This document shows, one piece after another, positions 27,990-36,439 of a DNA stretch of 64,000 nt. A program made the position numbers and the translations under genes. The stretch is from Sphingomonas sp. (GTDB taxonomy: Bacteria > Pseudomonadota > Alphaproteobacteria > Sphingomonadales > Sphingomonadaceae): contig NZ_JAHBZJ010000006.1 in the NCBI RefSeq assembly GCF_019635455.1, positions 62,001 to 126,000 on the forward strand, given 5' to 3'. The notes beneath the pieces were generated by a model that was not told where the DNA came from, made no database searches, and saw only the letters and a program-made list of their open reading frames with translations. How positions within the stretch are numbered: the stretch's first letter is position 1; each line of letters begins with the position of its first letter.

Positions 27990-28829
27990 CTATCGGCGGC
28001 AGGGACCGAGCTGGTCGAGCACGAACTGATAATCCTCGCGCGCGGTCGCGGCGTTGGCCGGGTCTTCGGCCGCCAGGCTCGCCGCCGGCAGCGCGCGCGG
28101 CAGGCCACAGGCCAGCCGATACCATAGCAGCGTGTCGCGCGGCGGCGGGCCGGCGGCATCATCGACGATCTCGCCCAGCGCGACCGCCCATCGGCGCTGC
28201 TCACCGGGCCGGCGCAGGATCGACAGCGAAATCGGCGCGCCGGTTGCGGTCTGAACGAAAATCTGGGTCTCTCCCTCGCCCGGCAGCGTTCCCGGGACGT
28301 GGAACGCGTTGCCCAGCCCGGTGATCGCGGGGGGCGCATCGGGGGCGACGACTTCGCGGGTGATCCGGCGCACCATCGCGTCCAGTTCCGCGCTCCAGTC
28401 GCGCTGGGCGTCCAGGCCCGTCAGCTGAAGCATGCCCGCGCGGCCGGGGACCGGGCGCGCGAAGACCAAAACGCGACGTTTGTTCAATTTCGGGACTCGC
28501 CCACGCGGGTCGAGCGGCACATCGACCACATATCCGACCCGCGTCGCGAGCGCGTCGGGCGCGCGAATCAGCGCCAGAACATCGGCCTCCACATAGAATC
28601 GCACCCGGCCGGGCGCGACGTTCGCGGCCTCCGCGCCGGTGATTCGCACCGCGCTGCGGATGCGGGCATCGACGATCGCCGATGAGTCCAACACCAGATC
28701 GGCGACCGTGCCATAGGCGGGGAGCACGACACCGGTTTCTGCGACGATCTGCGCCGACGCTGGCGCTGAAAAATGGGGCAAAGCCGCGGCAAATGCGGCA
28801 AAAATGAGGGGGGCGCGGGAACTGGGCAT
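27990..28829 (-). CDS. exported hypothetical protein
   Basis: 279 residues, family not recognised. It has a signal peptide (PLIFAAFAAALPHFSAPASA), then a beta-rich periplasmic domain (residues 35-145) with RVRFYVEADVLALI and VGYVVDVPLDPRGRVPKLNK. The C-terminal part has WAVALGEIVDDAAG and a pair of Cys (LACGLP, LGPC) near the end that could bond. It faces folB tail to tail and is divergent from the TonB operon. Probably secreted to the periplasm; no function can be given. Confidence 0.75.
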   Translation of the reverse strand: MPSSRAPLIFAAFAAALPHFSAPASAQIVAETGVVLPAYGTVADLVLDSSAIVDARIRSAVRITGAEAANVAPGRVRFYVEADVLALIRAPDALATRVGYVVDVPLDPRGRVPKLNKRRVLVFARPVPGRAGMLQLTGLDAQRDWSAELDAMVRRITREVVAPDAPPAITGLGNAFHVPGTLPGEGETQIFVQTATGAPISLSILRRPGEQRRWAVALGEIVDDAAGPPPRDTLLWYRLACGLPRALPAASLAAEDPANAATAREDYQFVLDQLGPCRR

Positions 28830-28864
28830 GGGGCTCAGCGTATTCGAATTGACCTGAACGATAT

Positions 28865-28876
28865 AGAAATATTTCT
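28865..28876. promoter_or_regulatory. perfect 12-bp palindrome AGAAATATTTCT
   Basis: A perfect palindrome in a locally AT-rich patch between two divergent genes, 36 bases from the hypothetical at 28829 and 180 from tonB. It is a candidate operator for one or both. I do not recognise it as a known Fur or other site. Confidence 0.3.
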
Positions 28877-29055
28877 GCCATGCGTCGTCTGTACGTTTGT
28901 GTCGTCCGACAAAGCGTTTGCGTCATGCAATGCGCCGCGATAGGAATCCCGCCTCTGCTGGTCGGTCGCCTGCGCCCGCCCGGTCGAGCCACGCCGAAGA
29001 CATAATCCCCAGGTGCCGGGTAACGGCGCGGCGAATGAAGGAGTTTAGTTGCTGA

Positions 29056-29730
29056 ATGGCCTACGCAGATCGTGATGTAGCAGGCAGCCGCGTCGTGGCG
29101 ATCATCGTGGTGGCGATCATCCTCGCCATCACGGGTTACGCCTTCGTGACCGGCCTTGCTTATCAATATATCAAGAAGGCGCAGGAAGAGATGTCGACCT
29201 TCGACATCCAGGAACCGCCGCCGCCGCCCGAAGAAGTCCCGCCGCCGCCGCCGCCGCCCGACACCCCGGTGCCGCCGCCGCCGACGACGGTCGTCGTGCA
29301 GAAGCCGATCGTCCAGGTGCCTTCGCCGCCTGTCCAGATCGACATGAGCACGCGGATTCCGCCGAGCCAGCCGCCGACGCCGCCCGCGCCGCCGGCCCCG
29401 CCCGCGCCGCCGCCGCCGCCGGCTCCGCCGAAGGTCGCCAAGCCGCTGACCCCGCGCGGTTCGCCGGGCAGCTGGGTGACCGACGACGATTATCCGCCCG
29501 CGGCGCTGCGTTCGGGCGATCAGGGAACGCTCAGCTTCCGGCTCGAGGTCGGCCCCGACGGCCGCGTGACCGATTGTCGCGTGACCTCGTCCTCGGGTTC
29601 CTCGCTGCTCGACTCGACGGCCTGCCGTCTGCTCCAGCGGCGCGCCCGGTTCAATCCGGCCGAAGACGCGAACGGCAACAAGATCGCCGCGCCCTTCTCC
29701 AGCCGGTTCACCTGGCGGATTCCGCAATAA
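29056..29730 (+). CDS. tonB: TonB-family energy transducer
   Basis: 224 residues. One N-terminal membrane anchor (SRVVAIIVVAIILAITGYAF), a long Pro-rich periplasmic linker (about 50-135; runs of PPPPP and repeated PAP units) and a C-terminal TonB domain starting near YPPAALRSGDQGTLSFRLEV. It contains GPDGRVTDCRV, SSGSSLLDSTACRLLQRR and FNPAEDANG, the usual order of strands and helices, with two Cys that may pair. It carries energy from ExbBD to outer-membrane receptors, abundant in sphingomonads. The first gene of a four-gene operon ending at the terminator at 31652. Confidence 0.95.
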   Translation: MAYADRDVAGSRVVAIIVVAIILAITGYAFVTGLAYQYIKKAQEEMSTFDIQEPPPPPEEVPPPPPPPDTPVPPPPTTVVVQKPIVQVPSPPVQIDMSTRIPPSQPPTPPAPPAPPAPPPPPAPPKVAKPLTPRGSPGSWVTDDDYPPAALRSGDQGTLSFRLEVGPDGRVTDCRVTSSSGSSLLDSTACRLLQRRARFNPAEDANGNKIAAPFSSRFTWRIPQ

Positions 29731-29800
29731 CTTCAGGCGCCGGTCTCGGCCCATCCGGCCCGGCAACAATATGACGACTTAGACAGAGGAAAGACCGAAC

Positions 29801-30595
29801 ATGTTCACCACCCTCCTTGCCGTTGGCGCCGCGGCTGCTCCGGCCGGCGAAAACCCCTACGGCCTCATTCCCGCGCTGAAAGAAGGCGGCCTGATCTCGC
29901 AGACCGTGTTCGGCCTGCTGGTCATCATGCTGTTCTTCTCGCTCTACATCCTGTTCACCAAGCTGTTCGAGCAGCAGAAGATCATCAACCAGGGCAAGCG
30001 CGTCCGCTCGTCCTTCTGGAACGCGAACAGCCTGCGCGAAGGCGCGGCGAAGCTCGAGAAGAACTCGGCCTATCGCCAGATCGTCGATGACGGCATCGAG
30101 GCGCAGGAGCAGTATGGCAAGCTGAAGGATCCGGTCGAGGCTCATGACTGGCTGCACGGTTCGCTCGCCCGTTCGGAAGCGTCGATCAACTCGCAGCTCA
30201 ACGGCGGCCTCGCGTTCCTCGCGACCACCGGTGCGACGGCGCCGTTCATCGGTCTGTTCGGTACGGTGGTCGGCATCTACCGCGCGCTGATCAAGATTGG
30301 CGCGGCGGGCCAGGCGTCGATCGACGCGGTCGCCGGTCCGGTCGGTGAAGCGCTCATCATGACCGCGCTCGGCCTCGTCGTCGCGGTTCCCGCGGTGCTC
30401 GCCTACAACTTCCTGCAACGCCGCAACAAGGCGATCGCGGAGCATCTCAGCGCCTTCTCGACCGACGTGCTGGGCTTCCTCGCTTCGGACGGCCGCGTCC
30501 GTCCTGAAGTGAAGGGCAAGAAGGCCCCGGCCAAGCCCCCGGTCACCGGCACCACCACCGCCGGTCAGGCCGGTGGCGTGCAGACCAAGGCTTGA
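29801..30595 (+). CDS. exbB: ExbB, MotA/TolQ/ExbB proton channel
   Basis: 264 residues. A short exported N-terminus, first membrane helix (SQTVFGLLVIMLFFSLYILFT), a large cytoplasmic domain, then two helices. The hallmark is GGLAFLATTGATAPFIGLFGTVVGIYRAL (parts of the conserved channel block), followed by ALIMTALGLVVAVPAVLAYN. The C-terminus is rich in Lys/Pro/Thr. It forms a pentamer around ExbD and uses proton flow to drive TonB. RBS AGAGGA upstream. Lies 70 bases after tonB. Confidence 0.95.
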   Translation: MFTTLLAVGAAAAPAGENPYGLIPALKEGGLISQTVFGLLVIMLFFSLYILFTKLFEQQKIINQGKRVRSSFWNANSLREGAAKLEKNSAYRQIVDDGIEAQEQYGKLKDPVEAHDWLHGSLARSEASINSQLNGGLAFLATTGATAPFIGLFGTVVGIYRALIKIGAAGQASIDAVAGPVGEALIMTALGLVVAVPAVLAYNFLQRRNKAIAEHLSAFSTDVLGFLASDGRVRPEVKGKKAPAKPPVTGTTTAGQAGGVQTKA

Positions 30596-30682
30596 GGACG
30601 ACGGCCGGGCGGCGCACGCGCGTCGCCCGGCACGCCCGCACCCGCCACGGCGGGGCGGGGAATGCTTGAATAGGAATACGCG

Positions 30683-31168
30683 ATGGCGATTAGCACAGGC
30701 GGCGGCGGCGAAGACACCCCGCTTTCGGACATCAACACCACGCCGCTAGTGGACGTGATGCTGGTGCTCCTCATCATCTTCCTGATCGCGGTGCCGGTCG
30801 TGATCCAGACGGTCGACCTTCAGCTGCCCAAGGTTCGGTTCGAGCCGACCACGACCAAGCCCGAGAATATCTCGCTGTCGGTCACCGGGTCGGAGGGGCG
30901 CTGTCAGGTCTATTGGAACATGACCCCGATCACGAGCGCGGAGCTGCTGAAACGCGGCGCCGACAAGCTCAAGGCGGTGGTCGACCGGTTGGGCAGCAAC
31001 ATCACCCCGGACGATATCCCCGAGGTGCATATCCGCGGTGACGTCAACACGCCGTATCGCTGCATCGGTGCGACCATCTACACCATGCAGTCGGCAGGTT
31101 TCGTGAAGGTCGGATTCATTTCCGAACCCGAACCCGGCGTCCAGGCCGCTGCGGCGGCCGCGCAATAA
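30683..31168 (+). CDS. exbD: ExbD, first copy
   Basis: 161 residues, ExbD/TolR family. Cytoplasmic N-terminus with SDINTTPLVDVMLVLLIIFLIAVP, in which the Asp of PLVDVMLVLLI is the proton-carrying residue of the single helix. The periplasmic domain includes a Cys pair (GRCQVYW and PYRCIGATIY). It partners ExbB. The presence of a second, shorter ExbD right after it is discussed separately. Confidence 0.94.
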   Translation: MAISTGGGGEDTPLSDINTTPLVDVMLVLLIIFLIAVPVVIQTVDLQLPKVRFEPTTTKPENISLSVTGSEGRCQVYWNMTPITSAELLKRGADKLKAVVDRLGSNITPDDIPEVHIRGDVNTPYRCIGATIYTMQSAGFVKVGFISEPEPGVQAAAAAAQ

Positions 31169-31193
31169 GCCCGCAGTTCAGGAGTAAGAAATC

Positions 31194-31622
31194 ATGGCAA
31201 TGAGCGGCGGCAAGGACGATGGCGAGCCGATGATGGAGATGAACACGACGCCGTTGATCGACGTCATGCTCGTGCTCCTCATCATGTTCATCATCACCAT
31301 CCCCATTCAGACCCACGCGGTGAAGGTCGATCTGCCCCAGAATACGGGCCAGAACACGCCTCCGCCGGTGGATCCCCAGAAGAACAAGATCACGATCGAC
31401 CCCGAGGGCAAGATCTACTGGAACGGCGTTCAGGTCGATACCGTCACGCTGCGCCAGTATCTCGACCAGAGCGTTCAGATCGTCCCGGAGCCGGAACTGC
31501 ATTTCCAGCCGGATCCGCAGGCGCGCTACGAAGTGGTCGATAATGTTCTGGCGACGATCAAGCGGTCGGCGGTCACGAAGCTCGGCTTCGTCGGCAACGA
31601 ACAGTATCGCAACGATTTCTGA
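31194..31622 (+). CDS. exbD2: ExbD, second copy
   Basis: 142 residues, same family: EMNTTPLIDVMLVLLIMFIITIPIQTH holds the membrane helix with its Asp. The periplasmic part differs from copy one: VDLPQNTGQNTPPPVDPQKN, no cysteines. AGGAG lies nine bases before the ATG, 25 bases after exbD. In Xanthomonas and other TonB-rich bacteria a second ExbD is known to be needed for some but not all TonB-dependent uptake, which may hold here (inference). Confidence 0.93.
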   Translation: MAMSGGKDDGEPMMEMNTTPLIDVMLVLLIMFIITIPIQTHAVKVDLPQNTGQNTPPPVDPQKNKITIDPEGKIYWNGVQVDTVTLRQYLDQSVQIVPEPELHFQPDPQARYEVVDNVLATIKRSAVTKLGFVGNEQYRNDF

Positions 31623-31651
31623 TCGTCAGACAGGATCGTTCGAACCCGATC

Positions 31652-31679
31652 AGGGGCGGCTTCGGCCGCCCCTTTTTTT
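31652..31679 (+). terminator. Rho-independent terminator of tonB-exbBDD
   Basis: Perfect 8-bp stem GGGGCGGC / GCCGCCCC closed by a stable TTCG tetraloop and followed by seven T; an extra A-T pair extends the base. It starts 30 bases after the exbD2 stop. Confidence 0.95.
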
Positions 31680-32698
31680 GCGTTTATATAGATTGCGAAT
31701 ACAACGGCCTGGCTGACGTTCCTGCGCAAGAGCGGGAGGAGGGAATGGCAAATGCCCCCATCGCAATCGGCAGCTTTCCAGCGTTAGGGTCGAGCCTATC
31801 GGCCTCGAATCCGCTGGTCGGGGCGACAATGGCTATGCTTACGTTTGCCCGATGATGTCGTACGGCAAGACTATCGGCATCCAAATGAACCCGCGCCCCT
31901 TGAATGATGAACTTACGCGTCAGCTTCGGGGGCGTTAGGGACGGGCGCAAGCTTATGCCGGGACAAGCACTTGATAGCGTTGTCCCAGCGCGCTTCATCC
32001 TCATCGCATTCCGGCTGGTACTGGTCTGCGCGAATTTCTCGCGCGGGGCTGGCGATCGGCCATGGCGCCGATAGAGCATAGCCACACATTTGTTGCCGGA
32101 GGCCGCCAAGTTGGCTGGGCCTGTTGGCATCTTGCCGTGCTTCCAGAATACCCGAATTCTTGGCTGCGATGAAGCGCTGGGGGCAGCTATGCGCCGAACC
32201 CGACCCGCCCCCAGATCGTCGAACCCTGTGTGGCCGGACGGAAGTCGTTCGTTCTCCGCTCGCGCGGTTCGAAGCCAAAACCGCACCGCGCCGCTCACCC
32301 AGACGCGATGCCGATCCGTTTCGCCGCCAGCTACGGGGCAGCCGGCCCCCATGGCTCGCAGCGGCCGGCCTGTGTCGTTTCGCCCGTCCCCTCACGCGTG
32401 CGATCGCGTTCCGCTGACGCGACCCGGGTTGCGCGTGATGAGCCGGCAGGCGGGTGAGGGCGCCACCCCGGCAAACGTACGGCCTTCCGCTCGCGCCTGA
32501 CTCGCCCTGATCCGATCAGGGGGCCGTCCAGTCCCGGTGGCGCATATCCGCGGCGCTATGCGCCCCGGCGGCTGACAGGCGTGACCGAAAGCCACGGGAC
32601 AGACGCCGCCCGGCGCGACGCCGTCCTTCAGGCACGACTTCGGCCTGCCATGTCGCGATCACGCGTCCGCTCCCTCGCCCTGCGCTGGCCGAAGGCGT
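31680..32698. other. 1-kb stretch without a clear gene; possible decayed ORF at 31913-32085 (minus)
   Basis: No frame here has a convincing RBS, domain or codon bias. Codon use looks more even than in the neighbours. The best candidate is the minus-strand frame ending at 31913. Its last 57 codons from the ATG at 32086 look protein-like (QYQPECDEDEARWDNAIKCL, acidic then amphipathic) and could be a gene remnant. Longer overlapping frames (31684-32352 and 31913-32395, minus) are Arg/Ser/Pro-rich and look like shadows. I saw no tRNA, tmRNA or transposon end. Confidence 0.35.
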
Positions 32699-32776
32699 TT
32701 GTCATATAACTGCAATAAACGCACTTGCCCCGATGCAACATTAATGACACCAATATGTCATTGAACTGTAACATAT
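32699..32776 (+). promoter_or_regulatory. Pho-box-like repeats and a TGTCAT inverted repeat
   Basis: Two segments resemble the PhoB site (two 11-base repeats each starting CTGTCAT or similar): TTGTCATATAACTGCAATAA at 32699-32718 and ATGTCATTGAACTGTAACAT at 32755-32774. Between them and overlapping the second is a perfect inverted repeat ATGACA-N6-TGTCAT (32744-32761). The region is AT-rich compared with its surroundings. The second site lies too close to the start codon to act as a classic activator site. Confidence 0.45.
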
Positions 32777-32789
32777 GGGAGAAGATGTC

Positions 32790-33146
32790 ATGCGTATCGT
32801 TCTGGCCCTCGCGCTGGCGGTTGCCCCGTTCGGCGTCGCCCAGGCCCAGTCGCGCCAGGCCGACCCCTATGCCCATGCCGAAATCCTGAAGGGTGACTAT
32901 CAGCAGGCCGAACGCCGGCTGGTCGCCGAACAGCGGATTTTCCCCTCCATGCCCGAAGTGCTGCTCAATCTCGCCGCCGTCTATTCGAACACCGGTCGCC
33001 CGGATCAGGCACGCGCGCTCTACAACAAGGTGCTGGCGCTCGATCCGGTCGATATGACGGTCGCGGGCGGCGAAATCGCGCCCTCGCACCTTGTCGCCCA
33101 CCGCGGCCTGGCGCTGATCGCCCCCGTGCGTCAGGCGGCGCGCTGA
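32790..33146 (+). CDS. small exported TPR protein
   Basis: 118 residues. Signal peptide MRIVLALALAVAPFGVAQAQ, then about two tetratricopeptide units (AHAEILKGDYQQAERRLVAEQ and PEVLLNLAAVYSNTGRPDQARALYNKVLAL), a short Asp/Gly-rich stretch, and an amphipathic end. ATG 32790 is chosen since GGGAG is eight bases upstream and the signal peptide follows directly. Probably a periplasmic protein-protein adaptor. The possible Pho-type control region upstream hints at phosphate response; this is inference. Confidence 0.8.
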   Translation: MRIVLALALAVAPFGVAQAQSRQADPYAHAEILKGDYQQAERRLVAEQRIFPSMPEVLLNLAAVYSNTGRPDQARALYNKVLALDPVDMTVAGGEIAPSHLVAHRGLALIAPVRQAAR

Positions 33147-33485
33147 TCCCGTCCGGCACCGCTCTTCCGAATGGCGAGGTGCGGGTGCGGCCGCGCGCGT
33201 CATAGCGGTGACCGGTGAGTTACGGCGCCCGGCGTTTCTCGATGCTCTCGCCCGTCATGGGGCATGCCGGAATTGGAAGGCGGATCGGCTGAGCCGGCGT
33301 ATCCGGTAACCCGGTCCGCCGCGTGCCGATCACCTGCCGCGGCCACGCGCGCGCCCGATCGCGCGGGCCGAACCTGAATGACGATTTCGTTTGTGCCAGC
33401 GCGCCCGCTGGGTCCGAGTCGCGCGCCGCCTCCGTTGCGAGCGACGTCCGCGTAACGCCGTCCGCAACAGCGTTCGCGGCTCTAG
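33147..33485. other. intergenic stretch between convergent genes
   Basis: 339 bases between the small TPR gene and dcd. GC-rich, no frame with RBS or family similarity on either strand, no clear terminator hairpin with a T run, no RNA gene recognised. I see nothing in it. Confidence 0.6.
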
Positions 33486-34040
33486 CTAAAGCCGTGGCAG
33501 TGTAACGCCCCGCTGGCCCATATATTTGCCGGCGCGGTCGGCGTAGCTCGTCTCGCATGCCTCGTTCCCCTTCAGAAACAGGAACTGGCACGCGCCTTCA
33601 TTGGCATAGATTTTGGCGGGGAGCGGCGTGGTGTTCGAAAATTCCAGCGTCACATGCCCTTCCCATTCGGGCTCCAGCGGCGTGACGTTGACGATGATCC
33701 CGCATCGCGCATAGGTCGATTTGCCCAGGCAGATCACCAGCACGTCGCGCGGCACCCGAAAATACTCCACCGTCCGCGCCAGCGCGAAGCTGTTGGGCGG
33801 GATGATGCATATGTCGGTCTGGCGATCGACGAAGCTGGTCGATGCGAAATCCTTGGGATCCACCACCGCGCTGTCGATGTTGGTGAAAATCTTGAACTCG
33901 TCCGCCACCCGGGCGTCATAGCCATAAGAGGACAGACCATAGGAAATGCACCCCTCCCGCCGCTGCGCCTCGACGAACGGCTCGATCATGCCGTGCTGCG
34001 TGGCCTGTTCGCGAATCCAGCGGTCGGAGAGGATGGACAT
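33486..34040 (-). CDS. dcd: dCTP deaminase
   Basis: 184 residues, dUTPase-like trimeric enzyme that turns dCTP into dUTP, the route to dTTP. Recognised by [33 protein letters not shown], the active-site [25 protein letters not shown] (Ser, Arg) and the catalytic Glu in [16 protein letters not shown], and the C-terminal lid [20 protein letters not shown] before ATG. Separate from the downstream pyrimidine gene cdd, with which it shares pathway (deoxyuridine nucleotide supply) but not strand order. Confidence 0.97.
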   Translation of the reverse strand: MSILSDRWIREQATQHGMIEPFVEAQRREGCISYGLSSYGYDARVADEFKIFTNIDSAVVDPKDFASTSFVDRQTDICIIPPNSFALARTVEYFRVPRDVLVICLGKSTYARCGIIVNVTPLEPEWEGHVTLEFSNTTPLPAKIYANEGACQFLFLKGNEACETSYADRAGKYMGQRGVTLPRL

Positions 34041-34099
34041 GTGCGCTCCTGATTAGCGCGTCCCGCATCGCCGGAATGCGCGCGCGGGGCAAGGGGGCT

Positions 34100-34829
34100 T
34101 TAGCCGGGCCAGCGCTTCGCGGCGTCACAGTCGCTGTCGCCCAGCCCAAAACCCCGTTCGAGCGGTGTGGCAAGGGCAGGTTCATTGCACGGGTCGCGCT
34201 CGTCGCCGGGTTGCCGAACGTTCCAGTCCCAGGATCGCGGCGGGAACCCGTCGGGGCCGTAAGCCAGCAGGATACGATGAAGATCGCCGCTCAGCATCAC
34301 CGCCGGATTATCTGCCCCGGCAGAGATGTTGCTCGACATTGATGTGACGCGACCATCACGCACGCGTTCGAGGGCGATGCCTGTGCCGTCGGTGCCGCCC
34401 AAGTTGGATCCGCGCCAGCGGGTCAACCGCGTATCGAGTGTCGCGAAGAGCGTATCGCTCTCTTCTGGCGGGAGGAAGAGTCGGGATGTGGCGACCGATT
34501 TGTCGAATTGGTCGATGCGCCGGACATCCACGCGCGACGGGCCGCACGCGCGTGAGTCGGCACTGCTGTCATCGGGGCGTCGGTCGCGCGGGGGGCAGCC
34601 CGTCGGCAGCCGGAGAAGCGAAAGATAAAAAGCGTAGCGCCCGAATGTCGGCGCGATGAGAACCCGGACCCCATCCGGGTCCAAGTCCGTGAGCCTCGCC
34701 GCCAGAAGCTCGCTCGGGAATCGCGCGGTTCCCGCTCAAAGGTCCGTCAATCGTGCCACTATGATGAGGATTGTTGTCGCCGCATCCCCATAGCGCAGCG
34801 CTGAGGATGACGACCGCTATCCGGATCAC
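34100..34829 (-). pseudogene. frameshifted lipoprotein gene
   Basis: Two frames together make one protein. The first, from GTG 34829, begins MIRIAVVILSAALWGCGDNN, a lipoprotein signal with lipobox LWGC, but turns into unlikely Gly/His/Pro-rich sequence after about residue 38. The second frame, open from about 34735 down to TAA 34100, continues sensibly (PSELLAARLTDLDPDGVRVL, then TFGRYAFYLSLLRL). The total 730 bases is one more than a multiple of three, so one inserted base (or two lost) near 34700-34735 explains it. The GTG overlaps the cdd stop as GTGA, showing it was a translated operon member. It may be a real mutation or a sequencing error. Family unknown. Confidence 0.65.
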
Positions 34830-35278
34830 CCAATCCCCAGATCCCCCGGCCCGAAGGCCTGCGGCAGCAGATCGCTCAGGCGGTGAGTCTCATAGCGATC
34901 GCCCTCCGCCCCGGCGCAGAACACGGCGAGGTCGCGGCCGCCCATCTGCGCCGCCTCGTTCAGTACCTGACGGCATCGTCCGCACGGGCGGATCGGGTCG
35001 CTGCCCCGTGCGATCGCGTCGGTCATCATGCCGCCGATGATCCCCACCGCGACCACATCGCGCAGCCGTCCTTCGGAACTCGCCTTCGCGGTCGCCACGG
35101 TCTCCGCGCACAGCGACAGGCCATAGCTCGCATTTTCGAAATTGCATCCGGTGACGATGCTGCCATCGGTCAGCAACAGCGCCGCGCCGACCGCGAAATT
35201 CGAATAGGGCGCATGGGCATGGGCCGCCGCCTTCCGTGCCGCCGCGATCAGCCGGCGTGCGGTCTCCGCATCGTTCAT
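34826..35278 (-). CDS. cdd: cytidine deaminase
   Basis: 150 residues, homotetrameric type. Salvages cytidine/deoxycytidine to uridine forms. Zinc ligands and catalytic acid are present: Cys57-Ala-Glu59 and Cys99/Cys102 in PCGRC. Also HAPYSNFAVGAALL and TGCNFENASYG. ATG 35278 overlaps the GH25 stop as ATGA; the longer upstream frame lacks similarity. Ends overlapping the next gene's GTG. Confidence 0.96.
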   Translation of the reverse strand: MNDAETARRLIAAARKAAAHAHAPYSNFAVGAALLLTDGSIVTGCNFENASYGLSLCAETVATAKASSEGRLRDVVAVGIIGGMMTDAIARGSDPIRPCGRCRQVLNEAAQMGGRDLAVFCAGAEGDRYETHRLSDLLPQAFGPGDLGIG

Positions 35279-35952
35279 GGTGCCACCACGTCCCAGTTTA
35301 CCGGCCGTTCGATCCCTTCGATCCGCCGCATCGCGCTCGCCTGCCACATCCGCCAGGGCCGCGCCAGATAGCTGGGCGGAAAGAACATGCCGCTGCTCCA
35401 CAGCGTCCGGGGAATGGCCGCGCTGACCGCATATTGCGCCTCGAACGCGGGCGAAATGCGCAGGATCGCGGGCTTTCCGCTATGCGTTTCGATCACCGTC
35501 GCCAGTTCGCGCACCTCGTTCAGCACGACGTCGCGCTCGGGCCGCGCGGGGCAGTCGGGCTGAAACGACAGGTCGATCGCGGGGGGCAGGGCGCCGGGAT
35601 CGCGCGGCACGGTCGCGACGAAGCTCTTCGCCTGGTCGGCGGCCAGGCGGCACAGCGAATAGACATGGATCGCGCCGCGCGGGATGCCGGCCTCGTACAA
35701 TGCCGCCCAGTGTTCGGCGAACATCGCGTCGCGCACGTCCGCGCCGGCGGTCGCGCGCAGATAGGCGAAATCGACATCCGCCGCCTTGACCGTGAACCAG
35801 TCGATCCGCCCGTCCTCATCCGAGACGTCGACGCCTTGCAGCGCGAAATCCTGACGCGGCGGCGCCCAGTTGATCGCGAACATCCATGCGCACACGCCGA
35901 CCAGCGCGAGCGCGAGCGCGATTCCCGCGCCGATCCGCCAGGTGCCGCTCAT
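35275..35952 (-). CDS. glycoside hydrolase family 25 (lysozyme-like) protein
   Basis: 225 residues. N-terminal membrane anchor (RIGAGIALALALVGVCAWMFAI), then a periplasmic GH25 barrel: GVDVSDEDGRIDWFTVKAADVDFAYLRAT, with Asp residues at the strand ends, MFAEHWAALYEAGIPRGAIHVY and PAIDLSFQPDC. The family cleaves beta-1,4 muramic bonds in peptidoglycan. The usual catalytic DxE after strand 4 reads DLS here, so activity is uncertain. It sits between UPF0262 and cdd in a coupled operon. Confidence 0.87.
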   Translation of the reverse strand: MSGTWRIGAGIALALALVGVCAWMFAINWAPPRQDFALQGVDVSDEDGRIDWFTVKAADVDFAYLRATAGADVRDAMFAEHWAALYEAGIPRGAIHVYSLCRLAADQAKSFVATVPRDPGALPPAIDLSFQPDCPARPERDVVLNEVRELATVIETHSGKPAILRISPAFEAQYAVSAAIPRTLWSSGMFFPPSYLARPWRMWQASAMRRIEGIERPVNWDVVAP

Positions 35953-35956
35953 CCTC

Positions 35957-36439
35957 TCACGCCTTGATGTGCAGCACGCAGATCAGCGTGAACAGCCGCC
36001 GTGCAGTGGCGAAATCGATCGCGATCTTTCCCTCCAGCCGCTCGATCAGCGTCCGCGCCGCATCGTCGTGGATCCCGCGCCGGGCCATGTCGATCGTTTC
36101 GATCTGTGCCGGGGTGGAACTGCGAATCGCCTGGAAATAGCTGTCGCAGATGGCGAAATAGTCGCGGATCGGCCGGCGAAACCGCGCCAGCCCCAGGATC
36201 ATCGTTTCCAGCAGGCTGTCGTCCTCACGCTTGATGTCGATCTGCAATCGCCCCTCCTGGACCGACAGGTGGATGCGATACGGCCCGGCATAGCCATCCG
36301 GATAGGCGCGCGCGGGGGCGAAGCTGTTGTCCTCGATCAGGTCGAAGATCGCGATCCGCCGCTCCTGCTCGATATCCGCCGATCGCCACAGGATGGTGCG
36401 CTCGTCCAGCGTGACATTGATGATCCGGGGATCGGCCAT
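35957..36439 (-). CDS. UPF0262 family protein
   Basis: 160 residues, uncharacterised alphaproteobacterial family. Clear signature: ERRIAIFDLIEDNSFAP, PYRIHLSVQEGRL and DSLLETMILGLARFRRPIRDYF, with DYFAICDSYFQAI and a helical C-terminus ending CVLHIKA. Cytoplasmic, no metal motif. ATG 36439 gives MADPRIINVTLDE. It leads the operon UPF0262-GH25-cdd-lipoprotein and is divergent from dnaB with 94 bases between. In other Alphaproteobacteria it also sits near cell-cycle or replication genes, so a role there is possible. Confidence 0.93.
   Translation of the reverse strand: MADPRIINVTLDERTILWRSADIEQERRIAIFDLIEDNSFAPARAYPDGYAGPYRIHLSVQEGRLQIDIKREDDSLLETMILGLARFRRPIRDYFAICDSYFQAIRSSTPAQIETIDMARRGIHDDAARTLIERLEGKIAIDFATARRLFTLICVLHIKA

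Noticed and set aside
31684..32395. Two overlapping minus-strand ORFs of 160-222 codons
   Set aside because: Ser/Arg/Pro-rich with no recognisable domain or RBS; only the last 57 codons of one look protein-like, noted as a possible remnant.
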